From Actinokineospora inagensis DSM 44258 (GTDB lineage: Bacteria > Actinomycetota > Actinomycetes > Mycobacteriales > Pseudonocardiaceae), in the NCBI RefSeq assembly GCF_000482865.1, contig NZ_AXWW01000047.1, forward strand, positions 14,977 to 74,388: 59,412 nucleotides of DNA, written 5' to 3'. Shown here piece after piece: positions 39,144-47,890 of this stretch. The notes under the pieces were generated by a model. It saw nothing but the letters and a program-made list of their open reading frames with translations, did not search any database and was not told the origin of the DNA. The position numbers and the translations under genes were made by a program. Within the stretch, counting starts at the first letter, position 1, and every line of letters begins with the position of its first letter.

Positions 39144-40405
39144 CCTGGGCGTTCGAGACGCGGCAGGTGCACGCGGGTGCCCGACCGGACGAGGCGACCG
39201 GGGCGCGGGCCACCCCGATCTACCAGACCACGTCGTTCGTGTTCGACAACAGCGACCACGCCGCCGACGTCTTCGCCCTGCGCGACCAGGAAACCCACGC
39301 GTACACCCGGGTCGCCAACCCGACCACCACAGTCGCCGAACTCCGGGTCGCCGACCTGGAGGGCGGTGTCGCGGCGGTCGCGGTCGCCAGCGGTCAGGCC
39401 GCGTCGGCGCTCGCGGTGTTGAACCTCGCTCGCGCGGGCGACCACGTCGTCTCGTCGGCGGCGCTCTACGGCGGCACTTACAACCTGTTCGCCCACACCC
39501 TCGCCGACCTGGGCATCACCGTCGACTTCGTCGCCGACCCGGACGACCTGGCCGCCTGGCGGGCGCTGGCGCGGCCGAACACCAGGGCGTTCTACGCGGA
39601 GACGATCGGCAACCCGCGCGGCAACGTGCTCGACGTCGCCGGGGTCGCGGACGTCGCCCACCAGGTCGGGGTGCCGCTGATCGTCGACAACACGGTGCCC
39701 ACCCCGTACCTGTCGCGGCCGCTGGAGCACGGCGCGGACATCGTGGTCCACTCGACGACCAAGTTCCTGTCCGGCCACGGCACCGGCATCGGCGGCATGG
39801 TGGTCGACGGCGGCCGGTTCGACTTCTCGACCTGGCCGCGGTTCGCCGAACCCGACCCGAGCTACCGCGGTCTCGCGTTCGCCCCGGAGTTCGCCGAACT
39901 GGCCTACGCGGTCCGGCTGCGCACCAAACTGGTCCGCGACCTCGGCCCCGCGGTCGCCCCGGTGACCAGCTTCCTGCTGATCAACGGCATCGAGACGCTG
40001 TCGCTCCGGATGGACCGCCACGTCGCCAACGCGACCGCCGTCGCCGAGTGGCTGGCCGGGCACCCACGCGTCGCCGAGGTCCACTACGCCGGGCTCCGCG
40101 CCAACCCCTGGCACGACGCCGCCAAGCGCTACCACCCCCTCGGCGTCGGCGCGGTCCTGGCCTTCGAACTCGCAGGCGGTCTCCCCGCCGGACGAAGCCT
40201 GGTCGACCGCCTCACCCTCTTCAGCCACCTCGCCAACATCGGCGACGTCCGCAGCCTGGTGATCCACCCCGCGTCCACCACGCACGCCCAGTTGACCCCG
40301 GCCGAGCAGGCGGCCAGCGGCGTCACACCCGGCCTGGTGCGGTTGTCGGTCGGGCTGGAGGGCGTGCGGGACCTGATCACCGATCTCGACCAGGCACTGG
40401 GGTAG
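39140..40405 (+). CDS. PLP-dependent O-acetylhomoserine/O-acetylserine sulfhydrylase-type enzyme
   Basis: The 421-residue protein is a Cys/Met-metabolism PLP enzyme (fold type I). It starts FETRQVHAGARPDEATGARA, a form typical of O-acetylhomoserine (thiol)-lyases. YTRVANPTTTV is the substrate and PLP phosphate region, ASGQAASALA follows, and the Schiff-base Lys is K208 in HSTTKFLSGHGT. The C-terminal NIGDVRSLVIHPAST is typical of the sulfhydrylase branch. It would make homocysteine or cysteine from the acetylated acceptor and sulfide, feeding methionine synthesis. The GTG at 39140 overlaps the stop of the upstream oxygenase (GTGA), so expression is coupled. Confidence 0.92.
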   Translation: MTWAFETRQVHAGARPDEATGARATPIYQTTSFVFDNSDHAADVFALRDQETHAYTRVANPTTTVAELRVADLEGGVAAVAVASGQAASALAVLNLARAGDHVVSSAALYGGTYNLFAHTLADLGITVDFVADPDDLAAWRALARPNTRAFYAETIGNPRGNVLDVAGVADVAHQVGVPLIVDNTVPTPYLSRPLEHGADIVVHSTTKFLSGHGTGIGGMVVDGGRFDFSTWPRFAEPDPSYRGLAFAPEFAELAYAVRLRTKLVRDLGPAVAPVTSFLLINGIETLSLRMDRHVANATAVAEWLAGHPRVAEVHYAGLRANPWHDAAKRYHPLGVGAVLAFELAGGLPAGRSLVDRLTLFSHLANIGDVRSLVIHPASTTHAQLTPAEQAASGVTPGLVRLSVGLEGVRDLITDLDQALG

Positions 40406-40577
40406 CGGGCCACGGACAAGATCAAAGCCGGCTCGGCAGCCCCCGAATCCAGCCTGGTGGGCAGCGCCGACGGACTCGGGCCGTCGCCAGGGGCCTGTGT
40501 GTGGCGGGGCGGGATGTGGACAACGCGGAACGCGGTCGGGTGCGGGGACCTGATCGTCGATCTTGAGGGCTACCGGG

Positions 40578-41360
40578 TCAGCCGGGGGTGAACCAGCCGT
40601 GGCGGCGGGTGCGACGCAGGTCGGTGACGTGGTCGTGGAAGCGGAGCACGGCCTCGCTCAGCTCGATGCCGAAGACCGTCTTGATGGCCTTGATGGCCGG
40701 GATGTTGCGCCGGTCCAGGATCTCGTCGTCGATGGCGGGCCAGAGGCGTTCCGGGGCGTCCGGGGGCAGGTCGAGGGTGGCCAGGCAGGCGGTGAGGCGT
40801 TCGACCTCGGCGAGCACCCGTTCCCCGGGGAGCAGGTCCACCCACCGCGACCGCGCCGGGTGCGGGCGGACGGGGAGCCGGAGCGTCGTGCACAGGCGGT
40901 GGCGCAGCCGGACGAGTTCGGGGTGGTGGTCGACCGGGAGGCGCCGCACCTGGTCGGCCAGGTCGTCGGGGGTGCGGCCGCGGAGGAGCCTGCGGTGGGC
41001 GCGGTCGGGGCGGTCGGGTGTGGGGCGGGCGGGGTAGCGGTAGCCGTAGCCGCACTCGTAGAGCACGGACACCAGGGTCGAGTCCTGGTCCAGCAGCACG
41101 TCCTCCCCGTTGACCAGCGCCCCGGCCACGGTCGCGAACCGGTCGGTGACCACGGTCGTGCGCAGCGTCGCGACCGCCACCGTGTCCGGCGGGGCCACCG
41201 TGCAGGAACCGAACTCGGCTTCCAGCCTGGCCACCAGGCGGGCGAACTTCTCCAACGCCCGCTCGGGGGTCCACTCCCGTGGCTGCTCCAGCCGGAACGG
41301 GTCGTCCAGGTCCGTCAACAGCGAGTGGAACTCCTCGACCGTGTGCGTCGTGTACTCCAC
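40578..41360 (-). CDS. Hypothetical protein (260 aa)
   Basis: I do not recognise this protein. It is soluble and Arg/Asp/Leu-rich with mixed helices and strands, containing LLTDLDDPFRLEQPREWTPE near the N-terminus and IPAIKAIKTVFGIELSEAV near the C-terminus. There is no signal peptide or membrane segment. The start is uncertain. A TTG at 41453 has GGAGG at 9 bases, but the added 31 residues cross a fragment of the TAGTGG palindromic repeat (41376-41388) and look non-coding. I therefore use the GTG at 41360, which has only a weak ribosome site. It converges with the PLP enzyme gene, 172 bases apart. Confidence 0.65.
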   Translation of the reverse strand: MEYTTHTVEEFHSLLTDLDDPFRLEQPREWTPERALEKFARLVARLEAEFGSCTVAPPDTVAVATLRTTVVTDRFATVAGALVNGEDVLLDQDSTLVSVLYECGYGYRYPARPTPDRPDRAHRRLLRGRTPDDLADQVRRLPVDHHPELVRLRHRLCTTLRLPVRPHPARSRWVDLLPGERVLAEVERLTACLATLDLPPDAPERLWPAIDDEILDRRNIPAIKAIKTVFGIELSEAVLRFHDHVTDLRRTRRHGWFTPG

Positions 41361-41370
41361 CGGCTCAGCA

Positions 41371-41390
41371 CCCAGGGGTCGAGCCACTGG
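41371..41390. repeat. Fragment of the palindromic TAGTGG element
   Basis: GGGTCGAGCCACT at 41376-41388 is identical to part of the arm of the 164-base element at 48551-48714, and the flanking CCC/GG bases partly continue the match. Only this short piece is seen here. Confidence 0.45.
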
Positions 41391-41561
41391 CCCGCGGCCG
41401 ACCGACCACCCGTCCGCGCATGCACCCCTCCAGTCGGCCGCCTGTTGCGCCAATCGTCCCGTCCTCCAACACCTTTCCTACGCGATCTCGTTGCCAGGTG
41501 GCCGAAACCTGCCGCCGATCAGCCGAACGGCGCAACGCCGACCCCGGTGGGTCAATCCCCG

Positions 41562-41567
41562 TAGGCT
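41562..41567 (+). promoter_or_regulatory. Candidate -10 box of the SDR gene
   Basis: TAGGCT lies 30 bases before the ATG at 41598, with the ribosome site GGAAAGGG between. The spacing fits a short leader. The -35 region does not match well. Confidence 0.4.
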
Positions 41568-41597
41568 GGCGGCGGTGACCTGCGGAAAGGGCCGACG

Positions 41598-42359
41598 ATG
41601 ACCAGCGAGTTCCTGCACGGGCTGTTCTCCCTCACCGGGCGGCGCGCGGTGGTGACCGGCGGCAGTTCCGGCATCGGGCGGGAGATGGCCGCCGCGCTCG
41701 CGCACGCCGGTGCCGGGGTCACCGTGGTGGCGCGGCGGGAGGGGCCGCTGCGCGAGGCCGCCACCGCGCTCCGGGGCGACTGGATCCGCGCGGACCTGGC
41801 CGATCGCGTCCAGGTGCACGCGCTGGCCGACGAGGTCGTCGACCGGCACGGGGTCCCCGACATCCTGGTCAACGCGGCCGCGGTGAACCCGCGCCCGCCG
41901 ATGGGGGAGCTGACCGAGGACGACTGGGACCGCACCATGCGGGCCAACCTCGACGCGCCGTTCCTGCTCGGGCAGCGGTTCGCGCCCGGCATGGCGGACC
42001 GGGGCTGGGGCCGGATCATCAACGTGGCCTCCCAGCAGGCGGTCCGCGCGTTCGGCAACAGCGGCGCCTACGGGGCGTCCAAGGCCGGGATCACCGGGCT
42101 GACCAGGTCCCAGGCCGAGGCGTGGTCCGCGCGCGGCGTCCGGGTCAACGCGGTGGCGCCCGGGTTCGTGCAGACCCCGCTGACCGAGGCCGTGTTCGAC
42201 AACCCGGCGAAGATCGCGGCGCTGGCCGGGCGGACCATGGTCGGCCGCAACGGGCTGGCGACCGACTTCCACGGGATCACCGTGTTCCTGGCGTCCGCCG
42301 CGGCCGAGTACGTCACCGGTCAGACTATCTTCGTAGACGGTGGTTTCTCCGTCAGTTGA
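41598..42359 (+). CDS. Short-chain dehydrogenase/reductase
   Basis: The 253-residue protein is a classical SDR. The cofactor motif TGGSSGIG is at residues 20-27, NAAAV is the NAG-like motif, and a Ser in INVASQQA completes the triad with Y158 and K162 in AYGASKAG. The C-terminal PGFVQTPLT and TGQTIFVDGG match 3-oxoacyl-reductase or gluconate 5-dehydrogenase-type members. VARREG after strand 2 suggests NADP(H) preference. GGAAAGGG lies about 8 bases before the ATG. The substrate is unknown. It stands alone, with 385 bases of non-coding DNA after it. Confidence 0.92.
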   Translation: MTSEFLHGLFSLTGRRAVVTGGSSGIGREMAAALAHAGAGVTVVARREGPLREAATALRGDWIRADLADRVQVHALADEVVDRHGVPDILVNAAAVNPRPPMGELTEDDWDRTMRANLDAPFLLGQRFAPGMADRGWGRIINVASQQAVRAFGNSGAYGASKAGITGLTRSQAEAWSARGVRVNAVAPGFVQTPLTEAVFDNPAKIAALAGRTMVGRNGLATDFHGITVFLASAAAEYVTGQTIFVDGGFSVS

Positions 42360-42744
42360 GGTCAGCGCGTCGCTTCCGTCACCGAGTGTAGAAGTTCCAC
42401 TCGAACGGCGAGCTTGAACGCCGAGACTCTCGATGATCACCGCTTTCGGTTTTTCCCAGTTGGCGGCCGCCGCCCGTGCTGTCGCACCCGGGCTGCCTGC
42501 GTGCCTGGAGCGAGCCGGCCGGAATTCGTCACCCGGCTACCAACATTGTTGTCACCCGGCCGGTTGATAACGCCCGCCCATCCACGTTTCGTGATTGGGC
42601 GCTCACCGCGGGCCGCTCCAAGACTGGATCACCGGGTGGCCGATCGCCGCTGCTCCCGGCGCCACCCCACCAGACCCCGGCCCGGTTTTCGCCGAGCCGA
42701 GCCCGCGCGCCGGGCCGGCTCCCGACCCCCTTGAAGGAGTGCCT
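42360..42744. other. Intergenic region before the PQQ-type protein gene
   Basis: These 385 bases hold the promoter and leader of the following gene. The 10-mer GTCACCCGGC occurs at 42528-42537 and again at 42551-42560, a 23-base offset, with TTGATAACG shortly after; this could be a pair of regulator sites. GAAGGAG at 42733-42739 is the ribosome site of the next gene. I see no gene. Confidence 0.5.
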
Positions 42745-44337
42745 GTGTGGCAGAGAAAACGCCGCGTCGTGGCGTTCGCCGGCATCGCGGCGCTGCTGGT
42801 CAGTGTGATCAGCGGCCAGGCCGCGGCGGTGGGCGACCCGACCGCGGGCGGCAGCCGCCCCGGTGACTGGCCGAGTTGGCAGGGCGACACCGGCGGGTCC
42901 CGGTTCGCCGCCGCCGAGCACAAGATCACCTCGCACACCGCGGGCAAGCTGACCCTGAAGTGGGCCTACGCCTACCCGCAGAACGGGTTCCCGGCCAAGA
43001 GCCAGCCCGCCGTCGTCGGCGACACCATCTACTTCGGTGACCCGGCGGGCAAGTTCCACGCCCTCAACGCCGTCACCGGCAAGGAGAAGTGGACGTTCGA
43101 CCTCAGCACCGTCAACAAGTACGCCGTCGTCATCGACGGTCCCGCCGTCGCGCGGGGCAAGGTGTACTTCGGTGACACCGGTGGCTACGTCTACGCGTTG
43201 GACCAGCGCACCGGGAAACTGGCCTGGGCCAAGGACACCGACGACCACCCGGCGGGCATGCACACGAGTTCCCCGGTGTACTACGACGGCCACATCTACA
43301 TCGGCTCGTCCAGCGGCGAGAACATCACCAACGACGTCAACTACCCGTGCTGCACGTTCCGCGGCCACGTCGACTCGTTGGACGCCGACACGGGCAAGCT
43401 GAGCTGGCGATTCTACACGACGCCGGAGCCGAAGGCCAACGGCACCTGGCCGAGTGGGGCGGTCAAGTACGAGCCGTCCGGGGCGGGCGTGTGGAGCAGC
43501 CCGATCGTCGACGAGCGAACCGGCACCCTGTACGTCGGTTCCGGCCAGCTCTACACCGGTACCGTCGGCGACTTCGACTCGCTGCTCGCGCTCAACGCCC
43601 GCACCGGCGAGGTCAAGTGGAAGCAGCAGGTGACCAAGGCCGACACGTGGCGGCTGCTGTGCGGCAAGCCGGACAACGAGGGCTTCTGCCCCGGCCAGAA
43701 GGACGGCACCGCGCTGGACTTCGACATCGGCGCCACCCCGACCCTGATCAACGTCCAGGGCCACACGTACGTCGGTGTCGGCCAGAAGTCCGGTGTGTTC
43801 CACCTGTTCGACGCGAAGACCGGTGCCGTCAAGTGGCGTCGGCAGTTGTCGACGCCGATGCCCGGCGGTGGCCTCTCCGGCATCCAGTGGGGCACCAGCT
43901 TCGACGGCCGCAACATCTACGTCGCCACCAACTACGGCAACCCGGGCGCCCTGTTCGCGTTGAACCCGAGCACCGGCGACATCGTGTGGCAGACCGCGAA
44001 CCCGGCCGACGGCTGCACCACCGGTGGCGCGGCCAAGGCCCCGGCGGGCGTGTGCAAGCTCGCGCACACCCCGGCCGTCACGTCCAGCCCCGGTCTGGTC
44101 TACGAGGGCAGCACCGACGGCAAGATGCGGGTCTACGACTCGAAGGACGGCAAGGTCCTGTGGACCTTCGACACCGTGCAGGACTTCGACGGCGTCAACG
44201 GCCTGAAGGGCCACGGCAGCGCGATCTCCGGCAACGGCGGCGCCGTCGTCGCCAACGGGATCCTCTACGTCCAGGCGGGTTACTGGCCCAACTACCCGAC
44301 CGACAAGGGCAATGTGCTTCTCGCCTTCGGTCTCTGA
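42745..44337 (+). CDS. Exported PQQ-type beta-propeller protein (quinoprotein dehydrogenase-like)
   Basis: The 530-residue exported protein has a signal peptide (RRVVAFAGIAALLVSVISGQAAA). PQQ/BamB-type propeller blades follow, each built on patterns such as FHALNAVTGKEKWTF, VYALDQRTGKLAW and LLALNARTGEVKW. Adjacent cysteines C202-C203 in YPCCTFRG are notable, because quinoprotein alcohol dehydrogenases hold PQQ against a vicinal disulfide. That makes a PQQ oxidase, for example a polyvinyl-alcohol-dehydrogenase-like enzyme, plausible, though no heme-binding CxxCH motif is seen. The GTG start has GAAGGAG 5 bases upstream. A strong hairpin separates it from the propeller-amidohydrolase gene downstream. 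Confidence 0.8.
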   Translation: MWQRKRRVVAFAGIAALLVSVISGQAAAVGDPTAGGSRPGDWPSWQGDTGGSRFAAAEHKITSHTAGKLTLKWAYAYPQNGFPAKSQPAVVGDTIYFGDPAGKFHALNAVTGKEKWTFDLSTVNKYAVVIDGPAVARGKVYFGDTGGYVYALDQRTGKLAWAKDTDDHPAGMHTSSPVYYDGHIYIGSSSGENITNDVNYPCCTFRGHVDSLDADTGKLSWRFYTTPEPKANGTWPSGAVKYEPSGAGVWSSPIVDERTGTLYVGSGQLYTGTVGDFDSLLALNARTGEVKWKQQVTKADTWRLLCGKPDNEGFCPGQKDGTALDFDIGATPTLINVQGHTYVGVGQKSGVFHLFDAKTGAVKWRRQLSTPMPGGGLSGIQWGTSFDGRNIYVATNYGNPGALFALNPSTGDIVWQTANPADGCTTGGAAKAPAGVCKLAHTPAVTSSPGLVYEGSTDGKMRVYDSKDGKVLWTFDTVQDFDGVNGLKGHGSAISGNGGAVVANGILYVQAGYWPNYPTDKGNVLLAFGL

Positions 44338-44347
44338 CCCCGAACAG

Positions 44348-44387
44348 CTCGGCGCACCGGTACCCGCTCGGGTACCGGTGCGCCGAG
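44348..44387 (+). terminator. Perfect 18-bp hairpin
   Basis: Arms 44348-44365 and 44370-44387 are perfectly complementary around a GCTC loop. There is no T-tract after it, but stems of this strength are common as actinobacterial terminators. It sits between the PQQ-type gene and the amidohydrolase gene and could insulate or attenuate. Confidence 0.75.
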
Positions 44388-44403
44388 CGCGTCTAGGAGC
44401 GAC

Positions 44404-47400
44404 ATGACCTCAGCGAACCCCCGCCGGGTGGGGGCCGCGGCACTGGTGTCCATCCTCGCCGTGCTGCCGATCACCACCGCCCAGGCGGACCCCGCTTCCG
44501 CGCCGACCACCAGCACCGAGACCGTCAACGTCACCGTCGCCGAGGGCACGAACATCGCGCCGTCCGCGTCGCCGAAGGACGGCACGATCGTGATGGACCT
44601 GCAGGGGCAGTTGTTCACCGTGCCCCGCGACGGCGGCACCGCGACCGCCATCGGCGACAACCGGCTCGAACCGTACTGGCCGTCCTGGTCGCCGGACGGC
44701 AGGCAGATCGCCTTCCAGTCCTTCGCCGACGGCATGTTCCACGTCCGGCTGATCAGCCCGGACGGCAAGTCCACCTGCGCGTTGACCAGCGGCGAGTACG
44801 ACGACACGTACCCGTCCTGGTCGCCCGACGGCAAGCAGATCGCGTTCTCCTCGACCCGTTCCGGCACCGAGGACATCTGGACGGTCGACGTGCGCGGCGG
44901 CTCGCTGCACCGGATCACCACCGCCAAGACCGACGAGTCGCAGCCCGCGTGGTCACCGGACGGCAAGCAGATCGCGTACACCCAGGGCAACACGATCGAG
45001 TCGGTGGACATCGCGTCCGGCAAGGTGACCACGCTGGTCCAGGGCTCGCAGCAGGCGTTCATCAGCACGCCGTCGTGGTCGACCGACGGGAAGTCGTTGT
45101 CGTACCTGCAATCCGGCCAAAGGGGCAGCACCCTGTGGGCGTGGACCGCGGGCGCGTCGCACCAGGTCGGCACCTACGACGACGTGTTCCCGTTCCCGGC
45201 CCGCTGGACCTCGCCGACCGATATCCTCTACGGCGCCAACGGCAAGATCGTCGTGTCCAACGCGACCAGCGGCCAGTCCCGCGACGTCCCGTTCAAGGCG
45301 ACCTTCGCGCTGCACCGGGACAAGTACCCGCCGAAGGTCCGCGACTTCGACTCGACGAAACCCCAGCAGGCCAAGGGGATCGTCGGGCCGCAGCTCTCGC
45401 CGGACGGCAAGTCGGTCGCGTTCAAGGCGCTCAACGACCTGTGGGTGTCGCCGCTGGGCGGTACCCCGAAGAAGGTCACCGACGACTCGTACTACGAGAT
45501 CGACCCCGCGTGGTCGCGGGACGGCGCGAAACTCGCGTACTCGTCGGACAAGGCGGGCACCGAGGACATCTACGTGCTGGACCTGGCCACCCGGAAGGAG
45601 CAGCGGGTGACCTCGCTGGACGGGGCCGAGGTGGGCGCCGCGTTCTCGCCGGACGGCAAGGTGATCGCCTTCCAGGACGAGAAGTACCAGACGCTGACCG
45701 TGGACATCGCGTCCGGCAAGGTCACCAAGGTGCTCGGCGGCGGCGCGTTCAGCGTGCCCGGCAAGGTGAGCTGGTCGGCCGACGGGAAGACGTTGGCGCT
45801 GGCGGTGTCCGGCAACGACCGCAACCTGATCGAGCTGGTCGACGTGGCCACCGGCAAGGCGCGCACCGTCGACCCCGCCCCGTGGGACTCGGTGTCCACC
45901 CGCGGCGACGACGGCCCGATCTTCTCCCCGGACGGGCACTGGCTGGCCTTCTCGATGGACAGCGTGATCAACGTGCTGCCGGTCGGCCCGGACGGCACCC
46001 CGACCGGTCGCGCCAGGCGCCTCACCAGCGAGGCCAGCGACGCGCCGAGCTGGTCCGGCGACTCGAAGACGATCCTGTACCTGCACAACGGGAACCTGCG
46101 CACGGTGCCGGTGACCGGCGGCAAACCCACCGACGTCACGCCCAAGCTCACCTACACCCAGCAGGTCCCCACCACCAAGGTGCTCATCCACGCGGGCAGG
46201 CTGTGGGACGGCCGCAACGCCGAACCCAAGTCCAATGTGGACATCCTGGTGGTCGGCGACCGGATCCAGTCGATCGAGCCGCACCAGGACGGCAGGGACA
46301 CCACCGGCTGGCAGGTCATCGACGCGAGCGGCCAGACGGTCACCCCCGGCCTGTGGGACATCCACAACCACCAGCAGATGAAGTCGAAGATCTTCGGCGA
46401 CCGGCAGGGCAGGCTGCTGCTGAGCTACGGCATCACCTCCACCCGCTCGACCGGCGACGAGGTGTACCGGGGCGTCGAGGACCGCGAGTCGCTGGCCTCC
46501 GGCGCCCGCGTCGGCCCCCGGTTCTTCATGACCGGCGAGATGCTGGAGGGCACCCGGTTCAGTTGGGAGTTCGCCCGCCCGGTCCGCGACCAGAAGCAGC
46601 TCGACCTGGAGCTCACCCGGGTCCACGACCTGGACTACGACCTGGTCAAGACCTACGTCCGGTTCGACGCCGACTTCCAGGCGCAGGTGACCGCGTTCGC
46701 CCACAAGCAGGGCGTCAACACCACGTCGCACTACCTGTACCCGGGCATCGGCAACGGCGTCGACATGAAGGAACACCTGTACGGTCCCACCAAGTGGGGC
46801 TTCGGGTTCTCCCGCGAGTCCTCGGTGCACGGGCCCTACAACGACGTCATCCAGCTCAACGCGCAGGGCCACTTCCCGTTCAGCACCACCCTGTTCAGCG
46901 CCGCCTCGGTCCTGGCCGACGACCCGGCGATGGAGAACGACCCCAGGGTGGCCGCCCTGTTCACCACGCAGGACAAGGCCACCCTGCACGCCAAGGTCCT
47001 CTGCGCCCTCGGCACCGGCCCCTGCGGTTTCCTCGACGGCAACGCCGCGGGCGCCAAACGGGACGTCGAGGTCATCAAGAACCTCCTGGCCGCGGGCGGC
47101 TCGGTCCTCGCGGGCACCGACGCCCCGCTGGACGTCACCGCCCTCGCCCTGCAGTGGAACCTCCGCGCCATGGCCAAGTACGGCGTGACCCCGTTCCAGG
47201 TCCTGCAGAGCGCCACCCTCCTGCCCGCCCGCCAACTCGGCGTGGAGAAGGACCTGGGCAGCGTGGAGACCGGCAAACTCGCCGACCTCCTCATCGTCAA
47301 CGGAGACCCCTCCAAGGACATCAACACCCTCAGCAACGTGCGCTGGGTGCTCAAGAACGGCACCCCGCACACCGTCGAGGACCTGACGGCCCCGTTCCGC

Positions 47401-47406
47401 AAGTAA
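44404..47406 (+). CDS. Exported beta-propeller (PD40) amidohydrolase
   Basis: The 1000-residue protein has a signal peptide (VGAAALVSILAVLPITTAQA). A TolB/DPP-IV-like beta-propeller follows at about 50-590, with repeated SWSPDGKQIAF-type blades. An amidohydrolase barrel then runs from about 600, where HAGRLWDGRNAEPKSNVDIL starts the typical small beta domain. The metal site HNH is at H654-H656 in GLWDIHNHQQM, and later GTDAPLDV supplies the acidic motif. It ends LLPARQLGVEKDLGSVETGK and a beta strand, as in imidazolonepropionase/prolidase-like enzymes. Such fusions may cleave modified peptides outside the cell. GGAG precedes the ATG by 4-5 bases. Confidence 0.88.
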   Translation: MTSANPRRVGAAALVSILAVLPITTAQADPASAPTTSTETVNVTVAEGTNIAPSASPKDGTIVMDLQGQLFTVPRDGGTATAIGDNRLEPYWPSWSPDGRQIAFQSFADGMFHVRLISPDGKSTCALTSGEYDDTYPSWSPDGKQIAFSSTRSGTEDIWTVDVRGGSLHRITTAKTDESQPAWSPDGKQIAYTQGNTIESVDIASGKVTTLVQGSQQAFISTPSWSTDGKSLSYLQSGQRGSTLWAWTAGASHQVGTYDDVFPFPARWTSPTDILYGANGKIVVSNATSGQSRDVPFKATFALHRDKYPPKVRDFDSTKPQQAKGIVGPQLSPDGKSVAFKALNDLWVSPLGGTPKKVTDDSYYEIDPAWSRDGAKLAYSSDKAGTEDIYVLDLATRKEQRVTSLDGAEVGAAFSPDGKVIAFQDEKYQTLTVDIASGKVTKVLGGGAFSVPGKVSWSADGKTLALAVSGNDRNLIELVDVATGKARTVDPAPWDSVSTRGDDGPIFSPDGHWLAFSMDSVINVLPVGPDGTPTGRARRLTSEASDAPSWSGDSKTILYLHNGNLRTVPVTGGKPTDVTPKLTYTQQVPTTKVLIHAGRLWDGRNAEPKSNVDILVVGDRIQSIEPHQDGRDTTGWQVIDASGQTVTPGLWDIHNHQQMKSKIFGDRQGRLLLSYGITSTRSTGDEVYRGVEDRESLASGARVGPRFFMTGEMLEGTRFSWEFARPVRDQKQLDLELTRVHDLDYDLVKTYVRFDADFQAQVTAFAHKQGVNTTSHYLYPGIGNGVDMKEHLYGPTKWGFGFSRESSVHGPYNDVIQLNAQGHFPFSTTLFSAASVLADDPAMENDPRVAALFTTQDKATLHAKVLCALGTGPCGFLDGNAAGAKRDVEVIKNLLAAGGSVLAGTDAPLDVTALALQWNLRAMAKYGVTPFQVLQSATLLPARQLGVEKDLGSVETGKLADLLIVNGDPSKDINTLSNVRWVLKNGTPHTVEDLTAPFRK

Positions 47407-47416
47407 GGCGTTGACG

Positions 47417-47452
47417 CGATGAGTGGGACACCGGCTGGTGTCCCACTCATCG
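47417..47452. terminator. Bidirectional hairpin between convergent genes
   Basis: ATGAGTGGGACACC at 47419-47432 pairs perfectly with 47437-47450 around GGCT, with one or two further pairs at the base. It lies between the amidohydrolase stop and the stop codon of the minus-strand gene at 47453, so it can end both transcripts. Confidence 0.8.
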
Positions 47453-47761
47453 TCATGCCTGGGCGTCTCCCGGCGGGCGTGGTCGGCGCTCCAGGACGAT
47501 GCCCTGGGTGAGGTCGTCCGGCCAGGGTTTGTCGCCCTGGTGTTGGTCGTCGCGCAGCAGGGAGGTGGAGTCGCGGTGGTCGAGCTGGGTGCGTTTGCTG
47601 CCGTAGAAGATGGCGGTGAACTCGTTGACGTAGGTCGCGGTGACCGGGGCGCCGGTGCCGCCCTTGCGGCGTTGGCGGCGCAGTTCGTACACCCCGGCGA
47701 CGACCAGGCCGATGCTGGACGCGGGGACGCTCAGCGTCAGGACGGTCTCCAGGGTGTCCAC
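47453..47761 (-). CDS. Small membrane protein, possibly DUF6191-like
   Basis: The 102-residue protein has one N-terminal membrane segment (TVLTLSVPASSIGLVVAGVYEL) and then a basic stretch RRQRRKGGTG. The cytoplasmic tail includes VNEFTAIFYGSKRTQLDHRD and a following LLRDDQHQGD, which resembles small actinobacterial proteins of the DUF6191 type, though I make that match from memory of the pattern. The function is unknown. Its stop codon abuts the bidirectional hairpin. It is divergent from the cupin-like gene. Confidence 0.65.
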   Translation of the reverse strand: MDTLETVLTLSVPASSIGLVVAGVYELRRQRRKGGTGAPVTATYVNEFTAIFYGSKRTQLDHRDSTSLLRDDQHQGDKPWPDDLTQGIVLERRPRPPGDAQA

Positions 47762-47849
47762 GGTCGGTCAACGTCCGGGCGTGCCCGTGGGTTCCGGACA
47801 GAACGTGGACATCCGGTCGGTGATCTTCCGGGGGGCGGCGGGGCGTTGC

Positions 47850-47855
47850 TAGGCT
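47850..47855 (+). promoter_or_regulatory. Candidate -10 box of the cupin-like gene
   Basis: TAGGCT lies 35 bases before the ATG at 47891. A matching AGCCT follows at about 47869, making a small inverted repeat around the likely start point. Confidence 0.4.
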
Positions 47856-47890
47856 TTTCCGCACCTTGAGCCTAACTCCGGGGCGTTGCC

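Noticed and set aside
40406-40577. A possible degenerate tail unit of the dispersed repeat (AGCCCCCGAATCCAGCCT near 40438)
   Set aside because: The resemblance covers under 25 bases with gaps, too little to call a copy.
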